Shown here: piece after piece, positions 28,230-36,461 of the stretch
How the letters are laid out: every line of letters starts with the position of its first letter
Numbering within the stretch: position 1 is the stretch's first letter
Assembly (NCBI GenBank): GCA_902586025.1
Contig: CACIFV010000005.1
Span: 7,501 to 71,500, forward strand
DNA length: 64,000 nt
Direction of reading: 5' to 3'
DNA from: an uncultured Pelagibacteraceae bacterium
GTDB taxonomy: Bacteria > Pseudomonadota > Alphaproteobacteria > Pelagibacterales > Pelagibacteraceae
Position numbers and translations under genes: made by a program
The notes under the pieces: model-generated
Databases searched by the model: none
What the model saw: the letters and a program-made list of their open reading frames with translations, nothing else
What the model was told of the DNA's origin: nothing

Positions 28230-29555
28230 ATGAAAAATCAAATAGAAATAAAAAAAAAAATAAAATCATTTAATGAAATTATTAATGTCAGTGGGGACAA
28301 AAGTATTTCTATTAGAACAGTGCTCTTAGCTTCTCAAGCCATAGGAAAATCTAAAATATACAATTTATTAGAATCTGAGGATGTAATAAATTCTCTAAAA
28401 TCAATTAAAAGATTAGGTATAAAATATAAAAAAAAAAAAAATTATTATGAAATAAATGCATTTGGATTAAATGGATACAATTCAAAAAAAGATCTAATAA
28501 TTGACGCCGGTAACTCAGGTACTTTAGGAAGGTTATTACTCGGTTTGTTAGTAAATTTTAAAAAAAGTGTTAAAGTTACAGGTGATGAAAGTTTATCAAG
28601 AAGAGATTTTTCCAGAATTACAAATCCTTTAAAAAATTTTGGCGCAATTATAAAAACTAAAAATAGTTCTCTCCCAGTAATAATAAAAGGTACAGATTTT
28701 TTACGTCCAATAAGATATTTTGAAAATCTTGGTAGTGCGCAGTGTAAAAGTGCCGTGATGCTAGCCGCAATTAAGACGCCGGGCTTGACAGTAATTAAAG
28801 CAAAGCCTAGCAGAAATCATACAGAATTATTATTTAAAAGTTTAAAAATACCGATAAAAATTTTTAAGAAAAATAAATATGATCACATTGAAATCAAAGG
28901 AATTTCAAATTTTAGAGGTTTTGAATACAATGTACCAGGAGATATAAGTTCAAGTTCATTCTTCATAGTTTTAACTCTATTAGCAAATAATTCAAAAATT
29001 ATTATAAAAAACGTAAATATAAATCTAACTAGGATTGGAATTATAAAAATATTAAATAAAATGGGAGCAAAAATAAATTTTATAAATAAAAAAAAATACA
29101 AAGGTGAGTTGATTTCAGATATTGTTGTTAAAAGTAAAAGAAATTTAATTGCAATTGATTGTCCTAGAAAACTTAATAGTTCTGCTATTGATGAATTTTT
29201 AATTATTTTTTTAGTTGCAGCGAGAGCTAAAGGAGTTTCAAAATTTAGAAACTTGGGAGAATTAAATAAAAAAGAAAGTCCTAGGCTTGATCTAGCAATA
29301 GATTTTTTAAAAAGAATTGGGGTTAAAGTTATAAGAAAAAAAGACGATATTCAAATATATGGTAATCCAAAAATTAATTTAGAAAAACAGTTTATTATTA
29401 AAAATTTTATGAAAGATCATAGAATTTTTATGATGACTTGCATTGCAGCTTTAACGTTTGGAGGCAATTTTAAAATTTATGACAAGAATTCTATAAAAAC
29501 TTCATTCCCAGATTTTTTAAAAATTTTGACAAAATTAGGAGCAGAAATAAATTGA
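28230..29555 (+). CDS. aroA: 5-enolpyruvylshikimate-3-phosphate synthase
   Basis: EPSP synthase of the shikimate pathway, 441 residues. Recognisable motifs are G-D-K-S-I-S near 21-26, A-G-N-S-G-T-L-G-R near 92-100, S-A-Q-x-K-S-A near 169-175, and the C-terminal D-H-R-I and T-S-F-P segments. The widely conserved His-Arg after G-D-K-S-I-S is Ile-Arg, and the sequence is not class I-like. A run of 14 A at 28428-28441 lies inside the frame, coding Lys residues. The gene starts 7 bases after lptB, the largest gap in this operon. Confidence 0.95.
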   Translation: MKNQIEIKKKIKSFNEIINVSGDKSISIRTVLLASQAIGKSKIYNLLESEDVINSLKSIKRLGIKYKKKKNYYEINAFGLNGYNSKKDLIIDAGNSGTLGRLLLGLLVNFKKSVKVTGDESLSRRDFSRITNPLKNFGAIIKTKNSSLPVIIKGTDFLRPIRYFENLGSAQCKSAVMLAAIKTPGLTVIKAKPSRNHTELLFKSLKIPIKIFKKNKYDHIEIKGISNFRGFEYNVPGDISSSSFFIVLTLLANNSKIIIKNVNINLTRIGIIKILNKMGAKINFINKKKYKGELISDIVVKSKRNLIAIDCPRKLNSSAIDEFLIIFLVAARAKGVSKFRNLGELNKKESPRLDLAIDFLKRIGVKVIRKKDDIQIYGNPKINLEKQFIIKNFMKDHRIFMMTCIAALTFGGNFKIYDKNSIKTSFPDFLKILTKLGAEIN

Positions 29556-30244
29556 TAAGATTAAATAGGGTAATAAAATTCAAAATTGCTGCGGATGGCA
29601 CAAGTGCTTCTGGTAAATCAACAGCAGGAAAAATAATTGCAAAAAGATTTAAGATGAAGTTTTTATCAAGTGGTGCACTATACAGATATTGTGCTTTAAA
29701 AATTATAGAGAATGGTAACAAATATAATTCCATTTCGATAAAACAAATAGTTAGATCGATTACATTAAAGAAATTACAAAATAAAAAAATTTACTCACCA
29801 GAGGTAGCTTTAATGTCATCAATTATTGCAAAAAGGCCTTTTGTTAGGAAGGCTTTAACAAAATTTCAAAAAAATTTTATTAAAAAGTCAAATCTTGTAA
29901 TTGTTGAGGGTAGAGATATTGGTTCTAAAATAATGAGAAAGGATGCTGATCTTAAGCTCTTTTTTATATGTTCGGCTCAAGAAAAAGCAAAAAGAAGGTT
30001 AAAAGAATTAAAATCCACAAATAAAAAATTAACATTAAAGCAAGTGAAAAAAGCCTTGATTCATAGGGATAAAGAAGACAAAAACAGAAAAATAAGTCCC
30101 TTGATTATGGCAAAAAATTCTGTATTAGTCGACACCACTAAATTAAGTATTTATCAAATGGAGACAAAATTAGTTAATTTAGTAACAAAATTTATAAAAA
30201 AAAAATATGGAAATATACAAGAATTTAGATACTCCACAGAATAA
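29552..30244 (+). CDS. cmk: Cytidylate kinase
   Basis: CMP kinase of 230 residues supplying CDP for DNA and RNA synthesis. The P-loop reads G-T-S-A-S-G-K-S-T near 16-24. The CMP-specific S-S-G-A-L-Y-R and E-G-R-D-I-G-S blocks follow. The start appears to be TTG, overlapping the aroA stop. The aroA-cmk-rpsA order is widespread. The 3' end overlaps rpsA by 38 bases. Confidence 0.95.
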   Translation: MIRLNRVIKFKIAADGTSASGKSTAGKIIAKRFKMKFLSSGALYRYCALKIIENGNKYNSISIKQIVRSITLKKLQNKKIYSPEVALMSSIIAKRPFVRKALTKFQKNFIKKSNLVIVEGRDIGSKIMRKDADLKLFFICSAQEKAKRRLKELKSTNKKLTLKQVKKALIHRDKEDKNRKISPLIMAKNSVLVDTTKLSIYQMETKLVNLVTKFIKKKYGNIQEFRYSTE

Positions 30245-31934
30245 AATATTTCAAAATTTATTAAATTCAGAGACAGAAAAAAAGAAAATTGAAGAAGGTT
30301 CAATAGTTGAGGCTGAAATAACAAAGATTTCTGACAAATTTTGCTGGGTGCATTTAGGAATGAAATCTGAAGCAATGATTGAACTAAGTGAATTTAAAAA
30401 CCTAGGGATGGCTGACAAAGTTAAATTAAATGAAAAAATAGATGTTTTATTAGAAAATTCAGAATCTAAGTCAGGAGAAATCATTGTCAGTTTTGAAAAA
30501 GCACACAAACAGAAAGGTTTCTTAAAGCTTAAAAAAGCATTTGAGGAAAATATAACAATAAAAGGTGAAATTATAGGGAAAGTTAAAGGAGGAGTAATCT
30601 TTAAAGAAAAAGAAACTCAAATTTCTACTTTTATGCCAGGAAGTCAGTTAGCTGTACGTCCTCAAAAAGATATATCTCATTTAATGAATAAAGAGCTTAC
30701 AGCAAAAATTATAAAGTGCGACAATATAAGAGGAAATCTTTGTACGTCTAGAAAAGCAGTTGAAGCTGAGGTAAGCACAAAAGATAAAAAAGAAATTTTA
30801 TCAAAGTATAAAGTAGGGGATATTTTAGAAAACTGCGTTTGTAAAAACATTGCTTCATTTGGAGCATTTTTTGAGTGTGATGGAGGAGCATTTGACTCAC
30901 TTTGTCATTTGCAAGAATTAAGTTTTTCGAGAATAAATTCTCCAGATGAAGTTTTAGAAGTTGGTAAATCTTACAGATTGAAAATTATTGGCATTGATAA
31001 TGAAAAAAATCAAATTTCTACAAGTATAAAAGCTTTAAGCCCAGATCCATTTGATAGTATTCAAGAATTTGAGGTTGGGAAGGACTATGATGCAATTGTT
31101 CAAAAAGTTCTAGACTACGGTTTATTTGTTGAATTAAAATCTGGACTAAGTGCACTATGTCACTCCAGTGAATTATCTTATACAAAAAAGAATATTAATC
31201 CAAAATCATTTGCAAAAATTAAAGATAAGATAAAAGTTAGAATTGTTGAAATAGACAAGGATAAAAGACGAATTGCAGTAAGCCACAAACTGACAACCGA
31301 AAACCCTTGGGAAAAATTTAAATCACAAGTACCAACTGATGGATTGGTTGGTGGAGTAGTTACGGGTAAAAATGAATATGCGCTATTTGTGAAAATTGAA
31401 GATTATAACTTGGAGGCATTTTTACATTGCAATGATTTAGATTATTTAAAATCTCCGGAGGAACAATTAAAATTATTTAAAGTAGGTGATAAATTTGACA
31501 AACTAAAATTGATTGAATGTGATGTTGAAAATCAAAAAATTAGAGTAAGTCTAAGAGAAGCAATATCTGAGGATCCATTTAAATATTTTGATAAACACAA
31601 TGTTGGGGACACTTTAACCTCAAAAGTAACAAAAACAGATGCTAAGGGAATTACTGTAAAACCAGAAGGTTCAGAAATAGAGATATTTATTAAAAAAAAT
31701 CAATTAGCAAGCTCTCCTTCCGATCAGAGACCAGGAAGGTGGATAATAGGTGATAGAGTGGACTCAATTGTTGAGAGGAAAGAAAAAAGAAGAGTTAGTT
31801 TATCAATAAGATTGCTTGAAGAAAAATTAAATGCAGATGCATTGAAGAAATATGGTGATAGCAGCTCTGGAAAATCACTACCGTTTGCAAGTCTATCTGA
31901 TGAAATTGAAAAAAAGAAGAAAGATACTGAATAA
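30207..31934 (+). CDS. rpsA: 30S ribosomal protein S1
   Basis: S1 binds mRNA and helps place it on the 30S subunit. The 575 residues comprise repeated S1 (OB-fold) domains, of which I count six, beginning near residue 30. The last strongly conserved ones end near 540, followed by a Ser/Lys tail. No ATG lies nearby downstream, so I accept the start at 30207 despite the 38-base overlap with cmk. Confidence 0.97.
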   Translation: MEIYKNLDTPQNKIFQNLLNSETEKKKIEEGSIVEAEITKISDKFCWVHLGMKSEAMIELSEFKNLGMADKVKLNEKIDVLLENSESKSGEIIVSFEKAHKQKGFLKLKKAFEENITIKGEIIGKVKGGVIFKEKETQISTFMPGSQLAVRPQKDISHLMNKELTAKIIKCDNIRGNLCTSRKAVEAEVSTKDKKEILSKYKVGDILENCVCKNIASFGAFFECDGGAFDSLCHLQELSFSRINSPDEVLEVGKSYRLKIIGIDNEKNQISTSIKALSPDPFDSIQEFEVGKDYDAIVQKVLDYGLFVELKSGLSALCHSSELSYTKKNINPKSFAKIKDKIKVRIVEIDKDKRRIAVSHKLTTENPWEKFKSQVPTDGLVGGVVTGKNEYALFVKIEDYNLEAFLHCNDLDYLKSPEEQLKLFKVGDKFDKLKLIECDVENQKIRVSLREAISEDPFKYFDKHNVGDTLTSKVTKTDAKGITVKPEGSEIEIFIKKNQLASSPSDQRPGRWIIGDRVDSIVERKEKRRVSLSIRLLEEKLNADALKKYGDSSSGKSLPFASLSDEIEKKKKDTE

Positions 31935-32226
31935 TAGAAACAAATCTGTAACAAAATCAATAATTCTCAAAAAACTAGCCGATTCTTATCCTGGTTTTCT
32001 TAAAAAAGATTTAGAAAAAATATTATCTATAACACTAGACGAGATAAGGAATGCTCTAAAAAGGGATTCTAGGATTGAGTTAAGGAATATATTTACTTTA
32101 ATACCAAAGATCCAGAAAGAAGGTTTTAGGAGAAATCCAAAAACAGGTGAAAAAATATTCATTAATCAAAAAAAAAATATTGGATTCAAACTCTCTAAAG
32201 ATTGGCTAAAAAAAATAAATGATTAA
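31900..32226 (+). CDS. ihfB: Integration host factor beta subunit
   Basis: A DNA-bending HU/IHF-family protein; the position directly behind rpsA is that of ihfB. I start it at the ATG at 31900 (108 residues, overlapping rpsA by 35 bases). Homology begins about 16 residues in, at the V-T-K-S-I-I-L-K-K-L segment. The N-terminus is therefore a short basic extension unless a non-ATG start after 31934 is used. The beta-arm motif R-R-N-P-K-T-G-E-K-I and its intercalating Pro are present. Confidence 0.9.
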   Translation: MKLKKRRKILNNRNKSVTKSIILKKLADSYPGFLKKDLEKILSITLDEIRNALKRDSRIELRNIFTLIPKIQKEGFRRNPKTGEKIFINQKKNIGFKLSKDWLKKIND

Positions 32227-32893
32227 AAATAAGATTTTTGTTGCCTGCGATACAACTAATATTGGAACAATTAAAAGTATTATCAATAAAACAAAAAACA
32301 ATAAATTAAAAATTGGTTATAAATTTGGATTAGAATTTTTAAATTCTCGTAACGGAAGAAAATTTATAAAATCTCTTAAAAATCAAATTATATTTGGAGA
32401 TTATAAGATATCAGATATACCAAATACATGTGCAGCAACAATAAAAGCAGTAAAAGACTTAAATTTTGATTATATAACAATCCATACTAATTGTGGTCTA
32501 GATGCTTTAAAAGCTGCAAAAAAAGTTGCTGGTAAATGCAAATTAGTAGGCGTCACGACACTCACATCTCTTAATAACAAGGCAATTAAAGAAATCGGAT
32601 TTAGTGATAAAATAAATAAGATTGTATTAAAACAAGCTATACTAGCAAGAAGAGCAAACCTAGATGCTTTAGTGTGTAGTGCTAAGGAAGTTAGACAAGT
32701 AAAAAAAGTATTTAAAAAAGAAATTATTACACCTGGAATAAGATTTGATACAAAAAAAAACGATCAAAAAAGAGTTTTAACTCCAAAACAAGCTTACCAA
32801 AATGGTAGTGATTGGCTTGTTATAGGAAGACCAATAACCAATGGTGATGTCAGAAAAAATATTCAAAGATTAATTGATCACTTAAATCAATGA
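32219..32893 (+). CDS. pyrF: Orotidine 5'-phosphate decarboxylase
   Basis: The last step of UMP synthesis. The 224-residue TIM barrel has the catalytic D-x-K-x-x-D array in G-D-Y-K-I-S-D-I-P-N-T (about 60-70). C-terminal phosphate-binding blocks T-P-G-I-R and V-I-G-R-P-I are present. It overlaps ihfB by 8 bases and trpF by 4. Confidence 0.96.
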   Translation: MIKNKIFVACDTTNIGTIKSIINKTKNNKLKIGYKFGLEFLNSRNGRKFIKSLKNQIIFGDYKISDIPNTCAATIKAVKDLNFDYITIHTNCGLDALKAAKKVAGKCKLVGVTTLTSLNNKAIKEIGFSDKINKIVLKQAILARRANLDALVCSAKEVRQVKKVFKKEIITPGIRFDTKKNDQKRVLTPKQAYQNGSDWLVIGRPITNGDVRKNIQRLIDHLNQ

Positions 32894-33507
32894 GCAAAGG
32901 TCTGAAAATTTGTGGGATCTCAGATCCTAAAACTTTAAACTATATTGTAAATCATCCCAAACCTCCAAATTTTATAGGCTTCATTACAAATTATGAAAAA
33001 AGTAAAAGACATGTAAGGTATGAAAAACTTCAAAAATTAGTAAATGTTGATAGAAGAAATATAAGCTTTACATCAGTGCTAGTTAATCCAACAGAAGAAA
33101 CTTTAGAAAAAATAAAAGATTTTAATTTTGATTATTATCAGCTCTATGATGTTGAGCCCAATAGAACAAAAGAAATTAAATTAAGATATAATAAAAAAAT
33201 TATTACAGCAATTACTGTTTCGAGTAAAGAAGATGTAATTAAATATGAAGATTATTCGGATATATCAGATATAATTTTATTTGATTCAAAAGGTTATCAT
33301 AAATCTGAGAGTTTTGATCATAGACTACTAGATAAAGTTCCTGATAAGATAAATAAAATGATTGCAGGAAATATACAAATAGATGATATTCCAGGATTTA
33401 AATATAAAGACTTTATAATAGACCTTAGTGGATCACTAGAGGATGAAAAAGGAAAAAAAGATTTAAATAAAATAAATAAATTGTTAAATTTATTTTCAGA
33501 AATATGA
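32890..33507 (+). CDS. trpF: Phosphoribosylanthranilate isomerase
   Basis: TrpF performs the Amadori rearrangement of PRA in tryptophan synthesis. The 205 residues keep the catalytic base in K-I-C-G-I (Cys near 8) and the general acid Asp in L-F-D-S-K-G. Other motifs are loose: the usual G-G-T-G before F-D-W reads G-Y-H-K-S-E-S-F-D-H, and L-A-G-G-L reads I-A-G-N-I. It should probably still work as TrpF given the catalytic pair and the place before trpB-trpA. Confidence 0.9.
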   Translation: MSKGLKICGISDPKTLNYIVNHPKPPNFIGFITNYEKSKRHVRYEKLQKLVNVDRRNISFTSVLVNPTEETLEKIKDFNFDYYQLYDVEPNRTKEIKLRYNKKIITAITVSSKEDVIKYEDYSDISDIILFDSKGYHKSESFDHRLLDKVPDKINKMIAGNIQIDDIPGFKYKDFIIDLSGSLEDEKGKKDLNKINKLLNLFSEI

Positions 33508-34748
33508 AATTAAAAAAAAAAATACCATTAATTGATCAAGTAAGTAAATCAGGATTTTGGGGAAATAAATTTGGAGGGAATTTTGTTCCTGAAACATTGA
33601 AAAAACCAATAGAAGATTTGGAAATTCAATTTAATAAACTCAAAAAAGATAAAAAATTCATCAGTGAAAGAAATAGATACTTTAAAAACTGGATTGGTAG
33701 CCCTACACGTTTTATAAAATTAGAAAAGCTAACAAACCATATTGGAGGAGCACAAATTTGGTCTAAAGTTGTATCAGATGCAAATGGAGGAGCTCACAAG
33801 GTTTATAATGCCACTGTCCATTGTTTACTTGCAAAACGTTCTGGCAAAAAAATTATTTGCGGTGATACAGGTGCTGGGTACGCAGGCAAAATGTTAAGTA
33901 TGGCAGCTAAAAAGTTTGGTCTAAAATGTAAAATTTTTATGGGTGCAAAAGACATCGCAAGACAACAACCTAATGTAAAAGCTATAAAAAAAAATGGTGC
34001 CGAAGTGATACCTGTATATTCAGGTAGCCAAACACTAGTGGATGCTGTTTCAGAGTGTATGCGTTTCTGGGTTGCTAATTGTGATACTACAGCTATGTGT
34101 GTTGGCAGTACAGTAGGACCTGCCATCTTTGTTCGTATTTGTGGATGGAGCACTAGTCAAATATCAAGAGAACTAAAAGTTCAATTAATTGATGAGTTTG
34201 GATCAGTGCCCAAAAAACTAAAACTTTATAATTGTGTAGGAGGTGGAAGTTCAAGTTTTGGTTTTTGGAACGAATTCATGGATTATGATAAAAAACAATG
34301 TGAGTTTATTGGTGTGGAAGCAGGAGGGCCAGCAAAAAGTAAAAAACATGCAGCGCCTTTAACTTATGGCTCAAAAATTGGAATTCTTCATGGTGCAGCT
34401 CAGTATGTTAATCAAGATTCAGACGGACAGATAGAAGAAACTGAGTCTATTTCTGCAGGTCTTGATTATCCTGGTGTCTCCCCACTTCACTGTTTTTTAA
34501 AAGATACTAAAAGAGCAAGATATACAGCAGCAAGTGATGAAGAGGCTTTAAATGCTTTTAAAACTGTTACTAAGTATGAAGAATTAAGACCTTCTCTTGA
34601 GCCAAGCCATGCATTTTCAGTTGCAATAAAAGAGGCAAAAAGATTAAGCAAAGATACTATTGTTGTAGTTAATAGTTGTGGGGATGCTTACAAAGATCGG
34701 GGAATTTTAGAAAAAAGATTAGGAAAGAAATATGTTAAATCCAATTAG
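33504..34748 (+). CDS. trpB: Tryptophan synthase beta-family protein with remodelled active site
   Basis: A 414-residue fold-type II PLP enzyme clearly homologous to TrpB along its whole length, in the normal trpF-trpB-trpA-accD position. The PLP lysine is K99 (G-G-A-H-K) and the phosphate-binding G-G-G-S is at 246-249. Most other hallmark motifs are altered. The E-T-G-A-G-Q-H-G loop reads D-T-G-A-G-Y-A-G (121-128), so the catalytic Glu109 is Asp, Gln114 is Tyr and His115 is Ala. K-R-E-D-L-x-H-T-G-A-H-K reads K-V-V-S-D-A-N-G-G-A-H-K. G-P-H-P-Y-P reads G-P-A-I-F-V (205-210). S-G-R-G-D-K-D reads C-G-D-A-Y-K-D (392-398), so Ser377 is Cys. Surface and core regions remain close to TrpB. It may be a changed beta-replacement enzyme, or an impaired TrpB. 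The frame is intact. Confidence 0.85.
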   Translation: MKLKKKIPLIDQVSKSGFWGNKFGGNFVPETLKKPIEDLEIQFNKLKKDKKFISERNRYFKNWIGSPTRFIKLEKLTNHIGGAQIWSKVVSDANGGAHKVYNATVHCLLAKRSGKKIICGDTGAGYAGKMLSMAAKKFGLKCKIFMGAKDIARQQPNVKAIKKNGAEVIPVYSGSQTLVDAVSECMRFWVANCDTTAMCVGSTVGPAIFVRICGWSTSQISRELKVQLIDEFGSVPKKLKLYNCVGGGSSSFGFWNEFMDYDKKQCEFIGVEAGGPAKSKKHAAPLTYGSKIGILHGAAQYVNQDSDGQIEETESISAGLDYPGVSPLHCFLKDTKRARYTAASDEEALNAFKTVTKYEELRPSLEPSHAFSVAIKEAKRLSKDTIVVVNSCGDAYKDRGILEKRLGKKYVKSN

Positions 34749-35532
34749 TGCTGCTTTTAAAAAAGCAAAACAAGAAAATAGGGCTGCACTATTAACTTAT
34801 ACTGTTGCTGGAGACAGCTCAAAAAAAAAATCATTAGAAATATTAAAATCAATTTCTAAAGATGTAGATATTTTAGAGGTTGGCGTGCCACACAACACAC
34901 CTGTAGCAGATGGTAGTCAAATCCAAACTAGCGCATATAGATCAATTAAAAATGGAATAAAAATGAATGATATATTTAAAATTGTAAAAGATTTTAAGAA
35001 GTCAAATAAATACAAGCCTATAATATTGATGGGATACTTTAATATGATTTTACAATATGGTGAAAATAATTTTTTGAATAAATGTAACTCTTCGGGTGTA
35101 AATGGGTTGATTGTTGTAGATTTACCTTGGCCAGAAAATAAGAATTTTGCAAAAAAATGTAAGAAAAAATCTATCTATTTTATTCAGCTTTTGTCACCAA
35201 CAACAACAAAAATTAGGCTTAAAAAAATTATAAAAGACTCTCACCCAATGAATTATTTTATTTCAATGTTGAGCACAACAGGTGGTAAACTAAAAGTATC
35301 TCCTAATAATATATTAAAAAATTATAATAAAATAAAAAAAATCGATCCAAAAAAAGAAATTGTTATTGGTTTTGGAATCACAGAAAAAACAATTGGTAAA
35401 CTTAAATCTGCAGATGGATTAGTTGTTGGGAGTGCTATTTGTAAGGAAATCAGCAAGAGTTTAAAGTATAGACAAAATCCTGTCACAAATGTAAATAAAC
35501 TAGTGAAAAAATTAAAAAGTAAAATTTTATGA
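34732..35532 (+). CDS. trpA: Tryptophan synthase alpha chain (altered interface loops)
   Basis: TrpA splits indole-3-glycerol phosphate to indole and glyceraldehyde 3-phosphate. In this 266-residue barrel the catalytic Glu49 and Asp60 and residues Asp130, Tyr175 and Thr183 all sit at the standard positions. Loop 2, normally P-F-S-D-P, reads P-H-N-T-P (53-57), so the beta-contacting Phe54 and Asp56 are His and Thr. Loop 6, normally S-G-V-T-G, reads L-S-T-T-G. Lyase chemistry therefore looks possible, while communication with the beta subunit may differ, in step with the changed TrpB. It overlaps trpB by 17 bases. Confidence 0.88.
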   Translation: MLNPISAAFKKAKQENRAALLTYTVAGDSSKKKSLEILKSISKDVDILEVGVPHNTPVADGSQIQTSAYRSIKNGIKMNDIFKIVKDFKKSNKYKPIILMGYFNMILQYGENNFLNKCNSSGVNGLIVVDLPWPENKNFAKKCKKKSIYFIQLLSPTTTKIRLKKIIKDSHPMNYFISMLSTTGGKLKVSPNNILKNYNKIKKIDPKKEIVIGFGITEKTIGKLKSADGLVVGSAICKEISKSLKYRQNPVTNVNKLVKKLKSKIL

Positions 35533-36461
35533 ACTGGATTACAAAAGCTCTAAGTTTTGGTGAAAAAATTAAAAAAGTTTTAAAAAAAAGACCATCAAAA
35601 GAGGATATAGCAAACTCAGACTGGACCAGTTGTTGCCAAGGCCCAATGTTAAAAAAAGATCTTGAAGAAAATTTATGGGTTTGCAAATCGTGTGGAAAAC
35701 ATCATAGAATTAATTGCCGACAAAGATTTGATATTATTTTTGGACGAAATGCTTATGAAATACTTGATACTCCAATTCCTGCCGAAGATCCACTTCAATG
35801 GATCGATACCAAATCGTATAAAGATAGATTAAAATCTGCACGAAAGAAAACTAATCAAAATTCAGCTGTAATGATTGCTAAAGGAAGAATAAATGGCATC
35901 GAAGTAACAGCCGGAGCGATAAATTTTGAGTTTATTGGTGGTTCTGTTGGAGCTGCGGAAGGTGAAGCAATTATTTATGGTGTACAACACGCTATTGACA
36001 ATCAAACACCATTTGTCTTCTTTCCTTGTGGAGGAGGACAGAGAATGTTTGAATCTCCAATTGCACTTGTAAATATGACTCGAACTACTCTTGCAATTAA
36101 TGAACTCAAAAAAAATAATCTTCCTTATTTAGTTTGTTTTACAGACCCTACAGCAGGAGGAATAACGGCATCTTTTGCGATGTTAGGGGATATTCATTTT
36201 GCTGAACCTGGATGTTTAATAGCATTTGCAGGAAAAAGGGTTATACAAGCAACAGTTAAGGAAGAACTAAGTTCTGACTTTCAAACATCTGAATTTGTAG
36301 AAAAGCATGGATTTGTAGACAGAATTGTTGAACGAAAAGATTTAAAAACTGAAATAAGCTTACTATTATCAATATTGCTAAAAAAAGATAACGCGGTAGA
36401 TGAAAAGCAAATAAATGAAACTTCAGACAATATTGAACCGCTTACAAAAGCTGCATCCTAA
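35529..36461 (+). CDS. accD: Acetyl-CoA carboxylase carboxyltransferase beta
   Basis: The zinc-bearing partner of AccA, 310 residues. The second zinc pair is normal (V-C-K-S-C). The first, usually C-x2-C, is shortened to C-C-Q-G by a two-residue deletion while the 15-residue spacing to the next pair is kept. The nearly invariant S-G-G-A-R-M-Q-E reads C-G-G-G-Q-R-M-F-E. G-G-S-V-G-A-A-E-G-E, P-T-A-G-G-I-T-A-S-F-A and F-A-G-K-R-V-I are as expected. The trpBA-accD-folC order is typical of proteobacteria. It overlaps trpA by 4 bases. Confidence 0.93.
   Translation: MNWITKALSFGEKIKKVLKKRPSKEDIANSDWTSCCQGPMLKKDLEENLWVCKSCGKHHRINCRQRFDIIFGRNAYEILDTPIPAEDPLQWIDTKSYKDRLKSARKKTNQNSAVMIAKGRINGIEVTAGAINFEFIGGSVGAAEGEAIIYGVQHAIDNQTPFVFFPCGGGQRMFESPIALVNMTRTTLAINELKKNNLPYLVCFTDPTAGGITASFAMLGDIHFAEPGCLIAFAGKRVIQATVKEELSSDFQTSEFVEKHGFVDRIVERKDLKTEISLLLSILLKKDNAVDEKQINETSDNIEPLTKAAS

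Noticed and set aside
28230..29555. AroA with Ile in place of the usual His after G-D-K-S-I-S as evidence of an unusual enzyme
   Set aside because: I believe similar forms occur in related alphaproteobacteria, and all other motifs support EPSP synthase.
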